Assembly: GCF_003991905.1 (NCBI RefSeq)
Contig: NZ_RSCL01000005.1
Location: forward strand, 206,517 to 270,516
Length of the DNA: 64,000 nt
Direction: 5' to 3'
From: Dulcicalothrix desertica PCC 7102
GTDB lineage: Bacteria > Cyanobacteriota > Cyanobacteriia > Cyanobacteriales > Nostocaceae
In this document: positions 1 to 8,643 of the stretch, piece after piece
Layout: each line of letters begins with the position of its first letter
Position numbering within the stretch: position 1 is the stretch's first letter
The notes under the pieces: generated by a model
What the model saw: the letters and a program-made list of their open reading frames with translations, nothing else
What the model was told of the DNA's origin: nothing
Databases searched by the model: none
Position numbers and translations under genes: made by a program

Positions 1-1
1 G

Positions 2-1165
2 ATTCTGGCAATTGTACTAGTAGGTACTTCATCAATTTTGGGTTCGGTAAACTTTGTCGTCACCATATTAAAGATGAAAGTACCCAGTATGCGCTGGGAC
101 CAACTACCTTTATTTTGCTGGGCAATTTTAGCAACCTCTGTTCTAGCGTTAGTGTCTACTCCTGTATTAGCGTCGGGGTTAGTTTTATTACTGTTTGATA
201 TCAACTTTGGAACATCATTTTTTAAACCAGATGCGGGTGGAAACGTCGTTTTATATCAACACTTGTTCTGGTTCTACTCGCACCCGGCAGTGTATTTAAT
301 GATTCTGCCTGTGTTCGGTATCATGTCCGAAGTGATTCCTGTACATTCACGCAAACATATCTTTGGTTATAAAGCAATTGCTTACTCTAGCTTGGCGATT
401 TGCGTAGTAGGTTTGTTTGTGTGGGTTCACCACATGTTTACCAGTGGTACCCCAGGTTGGATGCGGATGTTCTTTACTATTTCTACTTTATTAGTTGCTG
501 TACCCACAGGTGTAAAAATCTTTGGTTGGGTTGCAACACTTTGGCAAGGTAAAATTCGTTATACCAGTGCAATGCTATTTGCCATTGGTTTACTGTCAAT
601 GTTTGTGTTAGGGGGTATTGGTGGTGTCATGCTTGGAACCACTCCCTTCGATATTCACGTTCACGACTCATACTATATAGTTGCTCACTTCCATTACGTA
701 CTATTTGGTGGTTCAGTATTTGGTATTTACTCAGGTATTTACCACTGGTTCCCCAAAATGACTGGAAGAATGCTTAACGAAACTTGGGGACGAGTTCATT
801 TTGCTCTAACTTTCGTTGGTACTCACCTTACTTTCTTCCCTATGCACGAATTGGGACTACAAGGAATGCCTCGTCGTGTTGCTATGTATGACCCACAATT
901 TACAGCTATCAACCAACTTTGTACTTACGGCGCCTTTTTATTAGCTTTCTCTGTAATACCTTTTACTATCAACGTGATTACAAGTTGGAGAAAAGGCGAA
1001 GTCGCAGGTGATAACCCTTGGAATGCGCTCACTCTGGAATGGACAACTGCTTCTCCCCCAGCAATTGAAAACTGGGAAGAATTACCTGTTGTTATACATG
1101 GGCCATATGAATATGGTCTAACCGATAATCATCGCGCGGACGGACTATCAGAGGCGCGGAGTTAG
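2..1165 (+). CDS. ctaD: Cytochrome c oxidase subunit I, 3' part
   Basis: This is the heme-copper oxidase catalytic subunit, which reduces O2 to water and pumps protons in the membrane. The 5' end lies outside the window; the frame is open from base 2, so the TTG at 38 is not the real start. Visible motifs are WVHHMFTSG (the CuB His pair) and HDSYYIVAHFHY (heme a3 and heme a ligands). The motif around the cross-linked His-Tyr is YSHPAVY: it lacks the glutamate of the GHPEV motif and has the YS pair described for A2-type oxidases. About ten membrane segments remain. ctaE follows 128 bp downstream, so this is the usual ctaCDE order. The last codons and the TAG stop fall inside a GGAGTTA heptamer array, so the C-terminus (SEARS) ends in repeat DNA. 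Identity is secure; which of the several cox operons this is cannot be told. Confidence 0.96.
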   Translation: MLAIVLVGTSSILGSVNFVVTILKMKVPSMRWDQLPLFCWAILATSVLALVSTPVLASGLVLLLFDINFGTSFFKPDAGGNVVLYQHLFWFYSHPAVYLMILPVFGIMSEVIPVHSRKHIFGYKAIAYSSLAICVVGLFVWVHHMFTSGTPGWMRMFFTISTLLVAVPTGVKIFGWVATLWQGKIRYTSAMLFAIGLLSMFVLGGIGGVMLGTTPFDIHVHDSYYIVAHFHYVLFGGSVFGIYSGIYHWFPKMTGRMLNETWGRVHFALTFVGTHLTFFPMHELGLQGMPRRVAMYDPQFTAINQLCTYGAFLLAFSVIPFTINVITSWRKGEVAGDNPWNALTLEWTTASPPAIENWEELPVVIHGPYEYGLTDNHRADGLSEARS

Positions 1166-1199
1166 GAGTTAGGAGTTAGGAGTTAGGAGTTGGGAGTTA
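1158..1199. repeat. STRR heptamer array (GGAGTTA x6)
   Basis: Six head-to-tail copies of GGAGTTA, the fifth being GGAGTTG. It begins inside the last codons of ctaD and supplies that gene's TAG stop. It matches the short tandemly repeated repetitive (STRR) class known from heterocystous cyanobacteria. Confidence 0.9.
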
Positions 1200-1245
1200 A
1201 TAACTTATAATTCCTAACTCATAACTTTTTAACTTACGACTCTTA

Positions 1246-1280
1246 ACTCAGCACTCAGCACTCAACACTCAGCACTCAGC
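1246..1280. repeat. STRR heptamer array (ACTCAGC x5)
   Basis: Five copies of ACTCAGC, the third being ACTCAAC, directly before ctaE. The same heptamer recurs inside the coding sequence at 15289-15316. Together with the GGAGTTA array it fills most of the ctaD-ctaE spacer. Confidence 0.88.
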
Positions 1281-1293
1281 ACTTTTAACTTAT

Positions 1294-1884
1294 ATGACAG
1301 CAGTAACACCAACAGATACATCCCACCACGAGGAACATCCTGATTTACGGGTTATAGGTTTATTAACCTTTCTTGCTTCAGAGTCGCTGATGTTCGGTGG
1401 ATTCTTTGCAACTTACTTGTTTTTCAAAGGAGTAACTCCTGTTTTTCCGCCTAAAGGTACCGAGGTAGAGTTATATTTACCTGCTATTAACACTGCTATT
1501 CTGGTTTCTAGTAGCTTTGTGATTCACCTTGGGGATGCAGCAATTAAGCGTGGCAGTGTCTGGGGAATGCGGTTTTGGTATTTTGTTACCGCTATTATGG
1601 GCGCCACCTTTTTAGCTGGTCAAATTTACGAGTACCAGCATTTGGGATACGGTCTAACGACAAATATATTTTCCAACTGCTTTTACATTTTGACTGGGTT
1701 TCACGGTTTACACGTTTTTATCGGACTGTTGTTGATTTTGGGTGTAATTTGGCGGTCGCGGCGCCAGGGCCATTATTCTGCCCATAAGCACACTGGTATC
1801 GAAATGGCAGAAATATACTGGCACTTTGTGGATATTATTTGGATTATCCTGTTTTTGCTTTTGTATGTAATGACTCAGTTTTAG
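1294..1884 (+). CDS. ctaE: Cytochrome c oxidase subunit III
   Basis: A 196-residue membrane protein, the non-catalytic subunit III of the aa3-type oxidase. It has the family opening HPDLRVIGLLTFLASESLMF with the conserved Glu in the first membrane segments, then FHGLHVFIGL and the C-terminal YWHFVDIIWIILF, which together define subunit III. About five membrane helices are seen, the short form typical of cyanobacteria. The ATG at 1294 comes right after the STRR array, with no strong ribosome site visible. It is presumably cotranscribed with ctaD, although the repeat-filled spacer is longer than usual. Confidence 0.95.
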   Translation: MTAVTPTDTSHHEEHPDLRVIGLLTFLASESLMFGGFFATYLFFKGVTPVFPPKGTEVELYLPAINTAILVSSSFVIHLGDAAIKRGSVWGMRFWYFVTAIMGATFLAGQIYEYQHLGYGLTTNIFSNCFYILTGFHGLHVFIGLLLILGVIWRSRRQGHYSAHKHTGIEMAEIYWHFVDIIWIILFLLLYVMTQF

Positions 1885-1973
1885 GGTATGGGTTTTGTTT
1901 TTTGATGTTGGGGGCGGGTGATAACGAAAAATCATTGTTGTTTTCGATTTTGGTTTTTTGTTATCGATTCGGA

Positions 1974-2030
1974 CGGGGCGGGTTTACAGGATTTTTCGTT
2001 ACTGTTTAAAGTTGTGGGTTAACCCGCCCC
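1974..2030. repeat. Inverted repeat GGGGCGGGTT / AACCCGCCCC
   Basis: A perfect 10-bp inverted repeat (1974-1983 with 2021-2030) around a 37-base loop, downstream of ctaE. It resembles a dispersed G+C-rich palindromic repeat common in cyanobacterial intergenic DNA. It may stabilise or end the cta transcript, but no U-tract follows. Confidence 0.6.
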
Positions 2031-2061
2031 TACAATAACATTTTCCTCGATATTTTTTATT

Positions 2062-2535
2062 ATGTTTTCTTGGTTTAACGTTCCGGATGATATTAAACAA
2101 CTATTAATACTTGCTGCTGATAACTGGCAAGATACGTCAAAATCACAGCACTATATAAATCAAGCACTAAGTCAAACAGATAATTCTATAGATGTTTTAG
2201 TTGCTGCATATCGTTACTTTTACTATAAAAATAATTATGAAATGGCACTAAGTACAGCTAATCAGGTTATAAATAATATTAAAGACTCAGAAAATTTACC
2301 GGATAACTGGGAACAACTTCAACCTGTGTTATTTAGTCGTAAAGAAGACTCGCAAATTCGACTTTATTTAAATGCTTATGCAGCTTCAGGATTAGTGCTA
2401 GCAAAGCTTGGTGATATTGAACAGGCTAAAACTATTTGCGAGCGTATTAAAGAAATTGATGTAAATAACGAATTTGCTGGCGCCAGTATTTTGCTTGATA
2501 TTCTCACTCGTCCACCTGAAAACGAAGATGATTAA
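2062..2535 (+). CDS. Uncharacterised TPR-like protein
   Basis: A 157-residue soluble, all-helical protein with no signal peptide or membrane segment. Helix pairs such as DVLVAAYRYFYYKNNYEMAL and LYLNAYAASGLVLAKLGDIE read like two degenerate tetratricopeptide units, a fold used for protein-protein contacts. It ends in an acidic tail (PPENEDD). It follows ctaE on the same strand after 177 bp holding an inverted repeat, so cotranscription is uncertain. I do not recognise a named family, and a role in oxidase assembly would be speculation from position alone. Confidence 0.75.
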   Translation: MFSWFNVPDDIKQLLILAADNWQDTSKSQHYINQALSQTDNSIDVLVAAYRYFYYKNNYEMALSTANQVINNIKDSENLPDNWEQLQPVLFSRKEDSQIRLYLNAYAASGLVLAKLGDIEQAKTICERIKEIDVNNEFAGASILLDILTRPPENEDD

Positions 2536-2546
2536 AATCCCCGCAT

Positions 2547-2576
2547 TGTAGAGACGCGATTAATCGCGTCTCTACA
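2547..2576. repeat. Perfect 30-bp palindrome, GTAGAGACG family
   Basis: Each arm starts TGTAGAGACGCGATT and meets its reverse complement with no loop. It sits between the convergent genes ending at 2535 and 2732. It is the first of five related palindromes in the window (14516, 16571, 24608, 45105). Confidence 0.85.
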
Positions 2577-2731
2577 TTTAGGTCTTTTTCACAAATCATG
2601 TGGGACTGGTATATGTTACAATTCTGAATAATTTCTCAAAATGATAATTTATTATTTAGGGATGCAGTAAATAAAATTTATGTATTATTTATGGCTTCAT
2701 GGGCAATTGAATATTTTTTGATTGAAGTTTT

Positions 2732-4900
2732 TTACTTTGACTTTAGTATCTGAATTTTATTTATTCTTTTAGTATATTCTTGCTTATTACCCTGCTGTAA
2801 ATATAATGTGGCAGCTTTTTCTAAGTCATTAATAGCTGCTGAGATATTTCCCTGTTGCTCGTATATACCACTTCTATTGGTATAAAAAGTAGGTTCCTTA
2901 GAATTAATTTCAATTGCTTTATTAAAATCATTGATTGCTGCCTCAAGTTTGTCTAATTGAAAGTAAGCAAAACCTCGTAAATTGTAGTAATAACCATCTT
3001 TAGATTCTTCTGTAATTGTTTTGGTAAAGTCATCGATTGCAGCTTGATAATTTTTTAGCTGATAATTAGTTCTACCTCTGTTACTATAAAAATATATAAT
3101 ATTAGAGTTTATTTCGATAGCTTTATTAAAATTTTCAAGAGCTAGATTAAATTTATCTAAATTATAGTATATAACTCCTCTACTATTGTAATAGTAAGAA
3201 TTTTGTGGATTTAAATCAATAGCTTTGTTATAGTTAATAATTGCATCTGCGTATTTTTGCATATCACGATAAGCTAAAGCTTTTTGATAGTAGGTTTCGG
3301 CGTGCTTAGAGTTGATATTTATTGCTTGATTGTAATTATCAATAGCTACTATATGCCTACCATTTTTGGCTTCAATTATTCCTTGTGCTAAATGGGACTC
3401 TGTAAGATATTGATTAATATTGTCAGATAAATGAGGAGTTTCTGTTAACGCCAGATTTAAACTATTAATAGCCTCATAATAATTACCTTTTTGATAATGT
3501 TCTATTCCCTGTTGATAATATACTGGGCTAGTATTTGAATCTACAGACTTCTTAGGTGTCTCTGTACTTTCTTGAGTTATTTGATTAGAGTTATTTTGCG
3601 TTAGATATTTATAATCATTAACTTTTACTGTAAAAAAGAAAGAATGTATTATGGGTATCGCAGCCGTAATAAAAGAACCAATACCGAGAATTTTTAATAC
3701 AATTTTCCAATCCTCACCTTTTTGTGCTATGGTTATTGGTGCTTGTAATTTATGATTTTGTTTTAGTTGGGATTGTCCCTTTGACGATGTAGGAGTAAAC
3801 ATAGTAGCACCGTTTGCAGGAATATTCAGAGTTTGTGGCCCTTGTTGTGATTGCTGTTTTGCTTGTGGTGGTGTAACTGCATTTGCAACATGCGGGAAAA
3901 TATCTATTCCAAGTTGGTGTTCACGTTCACACCAATAGCACTTGCCATAAACTTTACTGTAGGAGTGATTTGCTACTTTACGACAAGCAGTTAAATCAGA
4001 AAGCGCTATTCGCAAAGCATTACACCAATCTTGTGCTGTTGGTCGTAATCTGGGAGATATATGACCATCGTTAAAACATTTTAAAAATAATTTTTGAATT
4101 TCTGGATGAACAACATTTAAAGGTATTGTATTTTGGGTAGGTTGGAGAGGACTATTTTGACTGTACAACCAAAAGCCTTGCCTAATAAGTTCATTTTGTT
4201 CTAATTGGTCTCCATGACCAACCCACTTTCCCATAAACGGATGATAGCCAAAAAGCAAATGATGAATGATTACGGCTAATCGAAAGCGGTCGTGATATCT
4301 GGTTTGATTTAATGAAGACAATTCTTTATTCAGCAGTTCAGGAGGGGTAAAACCTTCTAAAGCAACATTACATCGGTAAACTATCCCAGTTTTGGCATCA
4401 GTCACTTGAAATGAATCAGTATCGATTATAGATACCAATCCCTTATCATTGACAAGAAAATTTTTTGGATTCATATCACCGATAATATAGCCCTTAGCGT
4501 GAATCGCACTTGCAATAAGCGCTACATTATATGCTGTCGCGTTTAAGTAATACCAATTAAATCTAGGAGCATAGTTTAGTCGGTGCTGCGGGCTATATAC
4601 GTAGGGTAGTTCCTTTGCTTGGTTAATAATCGGCATCAAAAAGCCAACGCAGTTTCCTTGAAGATCTATTAATAATTCCTGTACCCAGGCAATAGAAATA
4701 TGATTTTGGCTTCTTGTCGGGTCTTCTGGTGGATTTGCCAGCATCAGTTGCAGTTTTTTGACCCTTTCTGCATCAGGCGAACAATAGAACTTAGCTAAAT
4801 ATCCACTACGATTTGTTTGCCAAACCTCTCCTTCTCCACCACTAGTCAGCTTTTTTGTCAACAAAATAGACTGACCTTTGCTATCACGATATTGTGTCAT
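2732..4900 (-). CDS. Protein kinase-like protein with TPR tail (TerY-P triad kinase)
   Basis: About 722 residues. A kinase-like domain fills the first 300 or so: glycine loop GGEGEVW, Lys in LAKFY, catalytic-loop equivalent IGDMNPKN (IGD instead of HRD) and IIDTDSF instead of DFG. This is the YegI-like divergent eukaryotic-type kinase family. Next come a Cys-containing segment (CYWCEREHQL), a Gln-rich linker, one membrane segment (LGIGSFITAAIPIIHSFFF) and about seven TPR units to the C-terminus. I prefer the ATG at 4900; a TTG at 4915 is possible. It follows the phosphatase gene by about 30 bp, downstream of the vWA gene. By family knowledge this trio forms a phosphorylation-dephosphorylation switch in Ter-type stress signalling. 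The substrate is unknown. Confidence 0.85.
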   Translation of the reverse strand: MTQYRDSKGQSILLTKKLTSGGEGEVWQTNRSGYLAKFYCSPDAERVKKLQLMLANPPEDPTRSQNHISIAWVQELLIDLQGNCVGFLMPIINQAKELPYVYSPQHRLNYAPRFNWYYLNATAYNVALIASAIHAKGYIIGDMNPKNFLVNDKGLVSIIDTDSFQVTDAKTGIVYRCNVALEGFTPPELLNKELSSLNQTRYHDRFRLAVIIHHLLFGYHPFMGKWVGHGDQLEQNELIRQGFWLYSQNSPLQPTQNTIPLNVVHPEIQKLFLKCFNDGHISPRLRPTAQDWCNALRIALSDLTACRKVANHSYSKVYGKCYWCEREHQLGIDIFPHVANAVTPPQAKQQSQQGPQTLNIPANGATMFTPTSSKGQSQLKQNHKLQAPITIAQKGEDWKIVLKILGIGSFITAAIPIIHSFFFTVKVNDYKYLTQNNSNQITQESTETPKKSVDSNTSPVYYQQGIEHYQKGNYYEAINSLNLALTETPHLSDNINQYLTESHLAQGIIEAKNGRHIVAIDNYNQAININSKHAETYYQKALAYRDMQKYADAIINYNKAIDLNPQNSYYYNSRGVIYYNLDKFNLALENFNKAIEINSNIIYFYSNRGRTNYQLKNYQAAIDDFTKTITEESKDGYYYNLRGFAYFQLDKLEAAINDFNKAIEINSKEPTFYTNRSGIYEQQGNISAAINDLEKAATLYLQQGNKQEYTKRINKIQILKSK

Positions 4901-4930
4901 ATAGGGTAGTCTCAAATCATCTTTCTAACA

Positions 4931-6163
4931 TCAGCGAAAAGGTAAGTATAAAACAGTCCCTAGCAATAATCCTAAAATAGTATTGCTTAAAGTCACAATT
5001 ATTACTGCTCTAATCCTATATATAAGTTGTATTAATGTACTGTGATTTTTAATTTTATATTTATAATTAATAGGTTTATTCCTGGTTTTATTAAACCATT
5101 TAAATAGATTAGTAAAAGTCATGGATAAAACACAAATTACAACAGCAATGCCAAATCCAAAAACTATCCATTTTCTTGGGTTTTGTTGCATCCATAAAGA
5201 TGCTAGTAAATAGCCTGCTAACATATTACATAGGAAGCTAACTATTAGAAAATCCCAAGAAACCTTTACTGAGTCCTTAATTATTGGAGATGAAATAGCT
5301 TGCTTTGCTACTTCTTTAGGCTTTATGTAATATAAATTTATTGATGGTGCATGTGATGAGTAAATTTTAGATTTACTTTCTCCTTCATACAAGCACAAAA
5401 GCAGAGTTTTATCATCATCAGTACGTGTATTTACATCTTCTGAAGTTAGCCACTTTTTAATATCCTCTTCTTCTTGCTCAAGTTTTTCCGTAATTTTTAG
5501 CCCTTCCTCAAAGGGTTTAAAGAAGCCAGAGGAGGGCTTCCAGTCACGGAAGTTAATTGCAAGTCTTTCTAGTCCATCTGTGGAAGCACAAATAAATTTA
5601 GGATTGTATAATACATCCATTTTATAATCTGCATCCTTTGATGTTACAAATATTGTTTCGTTGGCATATTCTCCTTTATCAGGCGGAAAAAATAATTTAT
5701 ATTCATTGGAATTTTCAGCACGTATTACAATAAAGCCATCCCCAATTTGCATTGCAGCAATCCAATCAGGAGTGGCAATAAAAGCTAGTAAAGTACAAGC
5801 TAAATCGTTAAAATCACATTCTTGCTCAGATGCTTTTGCTTTTAATTCATTTTTTACCTTATCTAAAATTTCCCTAAAAACTTCCCTAAAAACTTCCCTA
5901 GCTAATTCACTTACTATTGGTTGCTGTAAATCACGTTTCTTTTCTTCCTTGAGATTTTTAAAGAATTCCTCCAAGTGAAAAAGAGCCGTTTTAACTGCTA
6001 ACTTTGCACCAATGTTAGAGAATTTGGCACTACCAGCCCCATCAGCAACTGCACCTACAATCACATCATCAATAACTTTATGTTCACTATAGTCTTGACA
6101 CGGTATATTGCCCTGTTTATGACTAGTTCCTTTAACAGAACTTCCAATAGCTTTCCACCCCAT
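4931..6163 (-). CDS. PP2C-type Ser/Thr phosphatase with C-terminal membrane segments
   Basis: About 410 residues. The N-terminal 270 or so are a PP2C domain with metal-binding motifs intact: VADGAGSA, IGDGFIVI, STDGLERL and RTDDDKTLL. Two hydrophobic segments near DFLIVSFLCNMLAGYLL and IVFGFGIAVVICVL and a third at the C-terminus suggest membrane anchoring with the enzyme in the cytoplasm. The upstream GTG at 6175 is less likely: the ATG at 6163 has AGGTGAGG placed just before it. The gene begins 15 bp after the vWA gene stop and runs into the kinase gene, so the three are one operon. It is expected to reverse the partner kinase. Confidence 0.88.
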   Translation of the reverse strand: MGWKAIGSSVKGTSHKQGNIPCQDYSEHKVIDDVIVGAVADGAGSAKFSNIGAKLAVKTALFHLEEFFKNLKEEKKRDLQQPIVSELAREVFREVFREILDKVKNELKAKASEQECDFNDLACTLLAFIATPDWIAAMQIGDGFIVIRAENSNEYKLFFPPDKGEYANETIFVTSKDADYKMDVLYNPKFICASTDGLERLAINFRDWKPSSGFFKPFEEGLKITEKLEQEEEDIKKWLTSEDVNTRTDDDKTLLLCLYEGESKSKIYSSHAPSINLYYIKPKEVAKQAISSPIIKDSVKVSWDFLIVSFLCNMLAGYLLASLWMQQNPRKWIVFGFGIAVVICVLSMTFTNLFKWFNKTRNKPINYKYKIKNHSTLIQLIYRIRAVIIVTLSNTILGLLLGTVLYLPFR

Positions 6164-6178
6164 AAAATACCTCACCTT

Positions 6179-6842
6179 TTAAACAGATACTTGACTCCAT
6201 CCTACAGAAGGAAGCGCTATCATTGTTCCTCCCGGTTTGCTGTGAGAAACCTGTTTCATTGACTGACTTAGCCAGAGAAACATATCTCTAAATTTCAATC
6301 CATCTAGCCATATAGGTGGACGTTCTGGTGGAGCTATCTGGCTTAAAGTCGTTATATCCGCTCCTTTGACACCAACTGTAAAGAAGGAGATTTTCCGATT
6401 ATTTTCTGCATCTCTAACACGCTGTGCTGCATTCTGCCAATAATCTGTTGGCGCCCCATCCGTAATTAACCATACCCAAGGGCGATAGTATTGGATACCG
6501 TTTTCTCTATAATTTTCTTTACGTTCCTCAAGCAAATCTAAAGCATAGTTAATAGCTTCTCCCATAGGAGTAGCACCGTAAGCTTTCAAGCCGGAAGGAA
6601 CGAACTGGTCGATAGTGACGAAGATTTTGAGCCACACTTACTGACTCACCAAATGTGACAATAGCTACTTCAACTCTAAGACTAGCAAGTCCGTCTTGTT
6701 GAATTGACTGTTTGAAAGCCATAATTCCATCATTTAACTCTTTGATTGGTTGACCGCTCATAGAGCCTGAAGTATCAAGTAGCAAAATAACAGGGCATCG
6801 TGGCTCAGGGTTAAAAACAAATTCTGGTAGTCCTACAGGCAT
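6179..6842 (-). pseudogene. TerY/YegL-type vWA domain protein, frameshifted
   Basis: A single vWA gene read in two frames. The first part holds the MIDAS motif LLLDTSGSMSG and VEVAIVTFG. The second continues VTIDQFVPSGLKAYGATPMG, LITDGAPTD and LDGLKFRDMFLWLSQSM. The frames join at about 6620-6625: one surplus base around the Asn-Leu codons (AAT CTT) shifts the reading, and removing it restores an unbroken family-like sequence. All metal-binding residues survive. It is first in the operon with the phosphatase and kinase. It may be a real lesion or an assembly indel. A programmed shift at the CTT codon cannot be excluded, but nothing supports it. Confidence 0.85.
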
Positions 6843-7137
6843 TTGTCGAGTTTAATAGTACTTACAATTACCATTGTGCTAGCCTCTTTTATTACATTGC
6901 ATCAGAAAAAATACTAGGATTTTCCTGTTTCTTTTGAAAAGCATTGAAGATTATTTATCAAGCATTAGTAGCTCTAAGCTTTGATTTGCATCGAGATTAA
7001 GTATATATTTATACACTATTCTGAGATTTATTCTCGTTTTATAGATGTTAGAACGTGAATAGTGATCAAGCAGGATAATTAAAACACCCCAGCTTTATGT
7101 TTGGCATAATCCACAATACTGTTTAAGTGCGCCAATC
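6843..7137. other. Intergenic region upstream of the vWA operon
   Basis: 295 bases, AT-rich. It must hold the promoter of the minus-strand vWA-phosphatase-kinase operon and the end of the gene at 7138. I see no clear repeat, terminator or RNA gene. Confidence 0.4.
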
Positions 7138-7815
7138 TTACTCCAGTTCCTGTATGCTAGACCGCATTCTCACTTCACTCGCTCCGGCACGCACGATAAT
7201 TGATCGAACTAAAGACCCAAAAATACGCCATCCTACTAGGCTTAAACTTGCGTATCTGGTTGCTATCAGTAAATCTGACAATCGTACCTGTATAATTCCA
7301 TCAAAAACTAGAGAGTTCGCGACAACATCAGATGAATCACCCGGTAAAGGTGGTAAGTACATACGCTGCGTAGAATTAAACTTCAATAGCTCCCCAAGTA
7401 ATTGTTTAGCGTTAGGGTCATTGGTTTTAATTGGCTGCACACGCAACAGGACTGCGTATTCGCGGCGCCCTGGTACCAAATCACAGGTAGAGGTAGCGAC
7501 TGCAAATTTCATTCCAGTGATACGCTCCCCTAAAAAATAGGCAGCGTCCGTACTAATAATGTCACCTTGTAAAAGGGTAAAGGGGTCTTCGTCTGCATTT
7601 ATTAGACCCCGACTTAGCACATCCTGATAAATGATTGGTTCACGAACGAGAGCGCCTTTGAAGTTAAACAAATCCTGACGCTTGCTTGTTTTACCAAGTT
7701 TTTGAGCAAAATTTTGGATAATTTTGAGTGCTTGGTCATCGTGAGAAAGAGTTGAAAGACGTGCTTCAAGTTCTGCTAAGTTTTCAGGCAAACCTGAGTT
7801 AGTTGCTATAGTCAA
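7138..7815 (-). CDS. Uncharacterised protein, second of a gene pair
   Basis: 225 residues, soluble, no signal peptide. The N-terminal third is helical. The middle is beta-rich, with GDIISTDAAYFLG and FAVATSTCDLVPGRREYAVL, including a single Cys in a TSTCDL motif. The C-terminus is basic (SLVRSIIVRAGASEVRMR). It starts 6 bp after the stop of the 147-residue gene upstream, so the two are translationally linked. I do not recognise the family. The two-gene arrangement beside toxin-antitoxin remnants hints at an accessory function, but that is inference only. Confidence 0.7.
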   Translation of the reverse strand: MTIATNSGLPENLAELEARLSTLSHDDQALKIIQNFAQKLGKTSKRQDLFNFKGALVREPIIYQDVLSRGLINADEDPFTLLQGDIISTDAAYFLGERITGMKFAVATSTCDLVPGRREYAVLLRVQPIKTNDPNAKQLLGELLKFNSTQRMYLPPLPGDSSDVVANSLVFDGIIQVRLSDLLIATRYASLSLVGWRIFGSLVRSIIVRAGASEVRMRSSIQELE

Positions 7816-7821
7816 TCAACA

Positions 7822-8265
7822 TTACTCCCATTCCGAAGTGTTAGATGCATCTAGTGGGCGCCTAATAAGGCTTGGGTCTAGAATAACCTCATCGTCCAAA
7901 TCTATATCATCAGTTTCAGGTTGCAAAGGCTCAAAGTGGTCGCGCGTGGGAAGTTCGGGTAAGTTGCCCAACATTGTAACTGTTTCTACTAATAGGTCAA
8001 TACTTTCAGCATCAGGGTGTTTTTGCAAGACGCGCGCAGTACGTAATAGCACACGCAGCCCACCACGCAAGCGTTCAACATCACGAGCCAAGCCTAAAAG
8101 ATTTTGAAAGTCGCTCTCTTCCAAAATTCGATATTGCCCCGTTTTCGTTTGTAAAGTGGTTATTTTTCCATCTTTAACCGATTCAAGGGCTTTCGCTCCT
8201 TCTATGCGAAATTTCTCGAATGATGGAAAAACCCGACCATTCTGCAAATTTGTTAAGTCTTTCAC
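7822..8265 (-). CDS. Uncharacterised protein, first of a gene pair
   Basis: 147 residues. It starts MKDLTNLQNGRVFPSFEKFR, carries a predicted helical core (LARDVERLRGGLRVLLRTAR) and ends in a very acidic linker (PETDDIDLDDEVILD). No membrane segment or known catalytic motif is visible. It is followed after 6 bp by the 225-residue gene. The small size, acidic tail and tight coupling are what one would expect of a regulatory or chaperone-like partner, but I cannot assign a function. Confidence 0.7.
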   Translation of the reverse strand: MKDLTNLQNGRVFPSFEKFRIEGAKALESVKDGKITTLQTKTGQYRILEESDFQNLLGLARDVERLRGGLRVLLRTARVLQKHPDAESIDLLVETVTMLGNLPELPTRDHFEPLQPETDDIDLDDEVILDPSLIRRPLDASNTSEWE

Positions 8266-8365
8266 TTTGATTATTATAAATTTAGATATTACCTACTCTT
8301 CTAATAGTAGCAGAGATTTCTTTGGTTATACGTTGGGAATTCGTTGTATTAGAAAAATTCAGTAA

Positions 8366-8643
8366 TCATGCTACGCTCTTATTGCGACTAGCCCTAAATT
8401 TACGAACATACTTATAGCCAACACGTACAATCCAAACTTGTGCATCAGGATAACGTTCTTCTAGGCGCCGACAAGCAACAATTTCCGACTTATCTATTTC
8501 CCAAGCACCTGTAGTAATATCAATTGCTACTATCTTACCTTTACTATCTGGTTGAAGTACTGGATAGATATCGCGTTCGTAAATTTGCGTGCGCCGTGAC
8601 GCGCAAATTCTTCTTTACTATACTTTGGTTCTTTAGCTGCCAT
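8366..8643 (-). pseudogene. Small conserved cyanobacterial hypothetical (YSKEEFAR type), frameshifted
   Basis: Read on the minus strand from the ATG at 8643: MAAKEPKYSKEEFARHG, then a frame change near 8595-8605, then YERDIYPVLQ, GKIVAIDITTGAWEIDKSE and VWIVRVGYKYVRKFR to a TGA at 8366. Joined, it gives about 90 residues matching a small protein I know as common and often duplicated in cyanobacteria, where I recall it next to a small retropepsin-like protein; no such partner is here. Its start overlaps the tail of the higA remnant. No single frame spans it, so automated callers would miss it. Confidence 0.7.

Noticed and set aside
5661..5978. 105-codon open frame antisense to the PP2C gene
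   Set aside because: It mirrors the coding strand, has no ribosome site and resembles no protein; likewise the antisense frames at 7127-7540, 11419-11814, 12721-13155 and 27218-27613.
6600..6640. Programmed +1 frameshift in the vWA gene at a CTT codon
   Set aside because: CTT can be slippery, but there is no stop or rare codon right after it, no stimulatory structure seen and no reason for the family to use it; a lesion or sequencing error is simpler.
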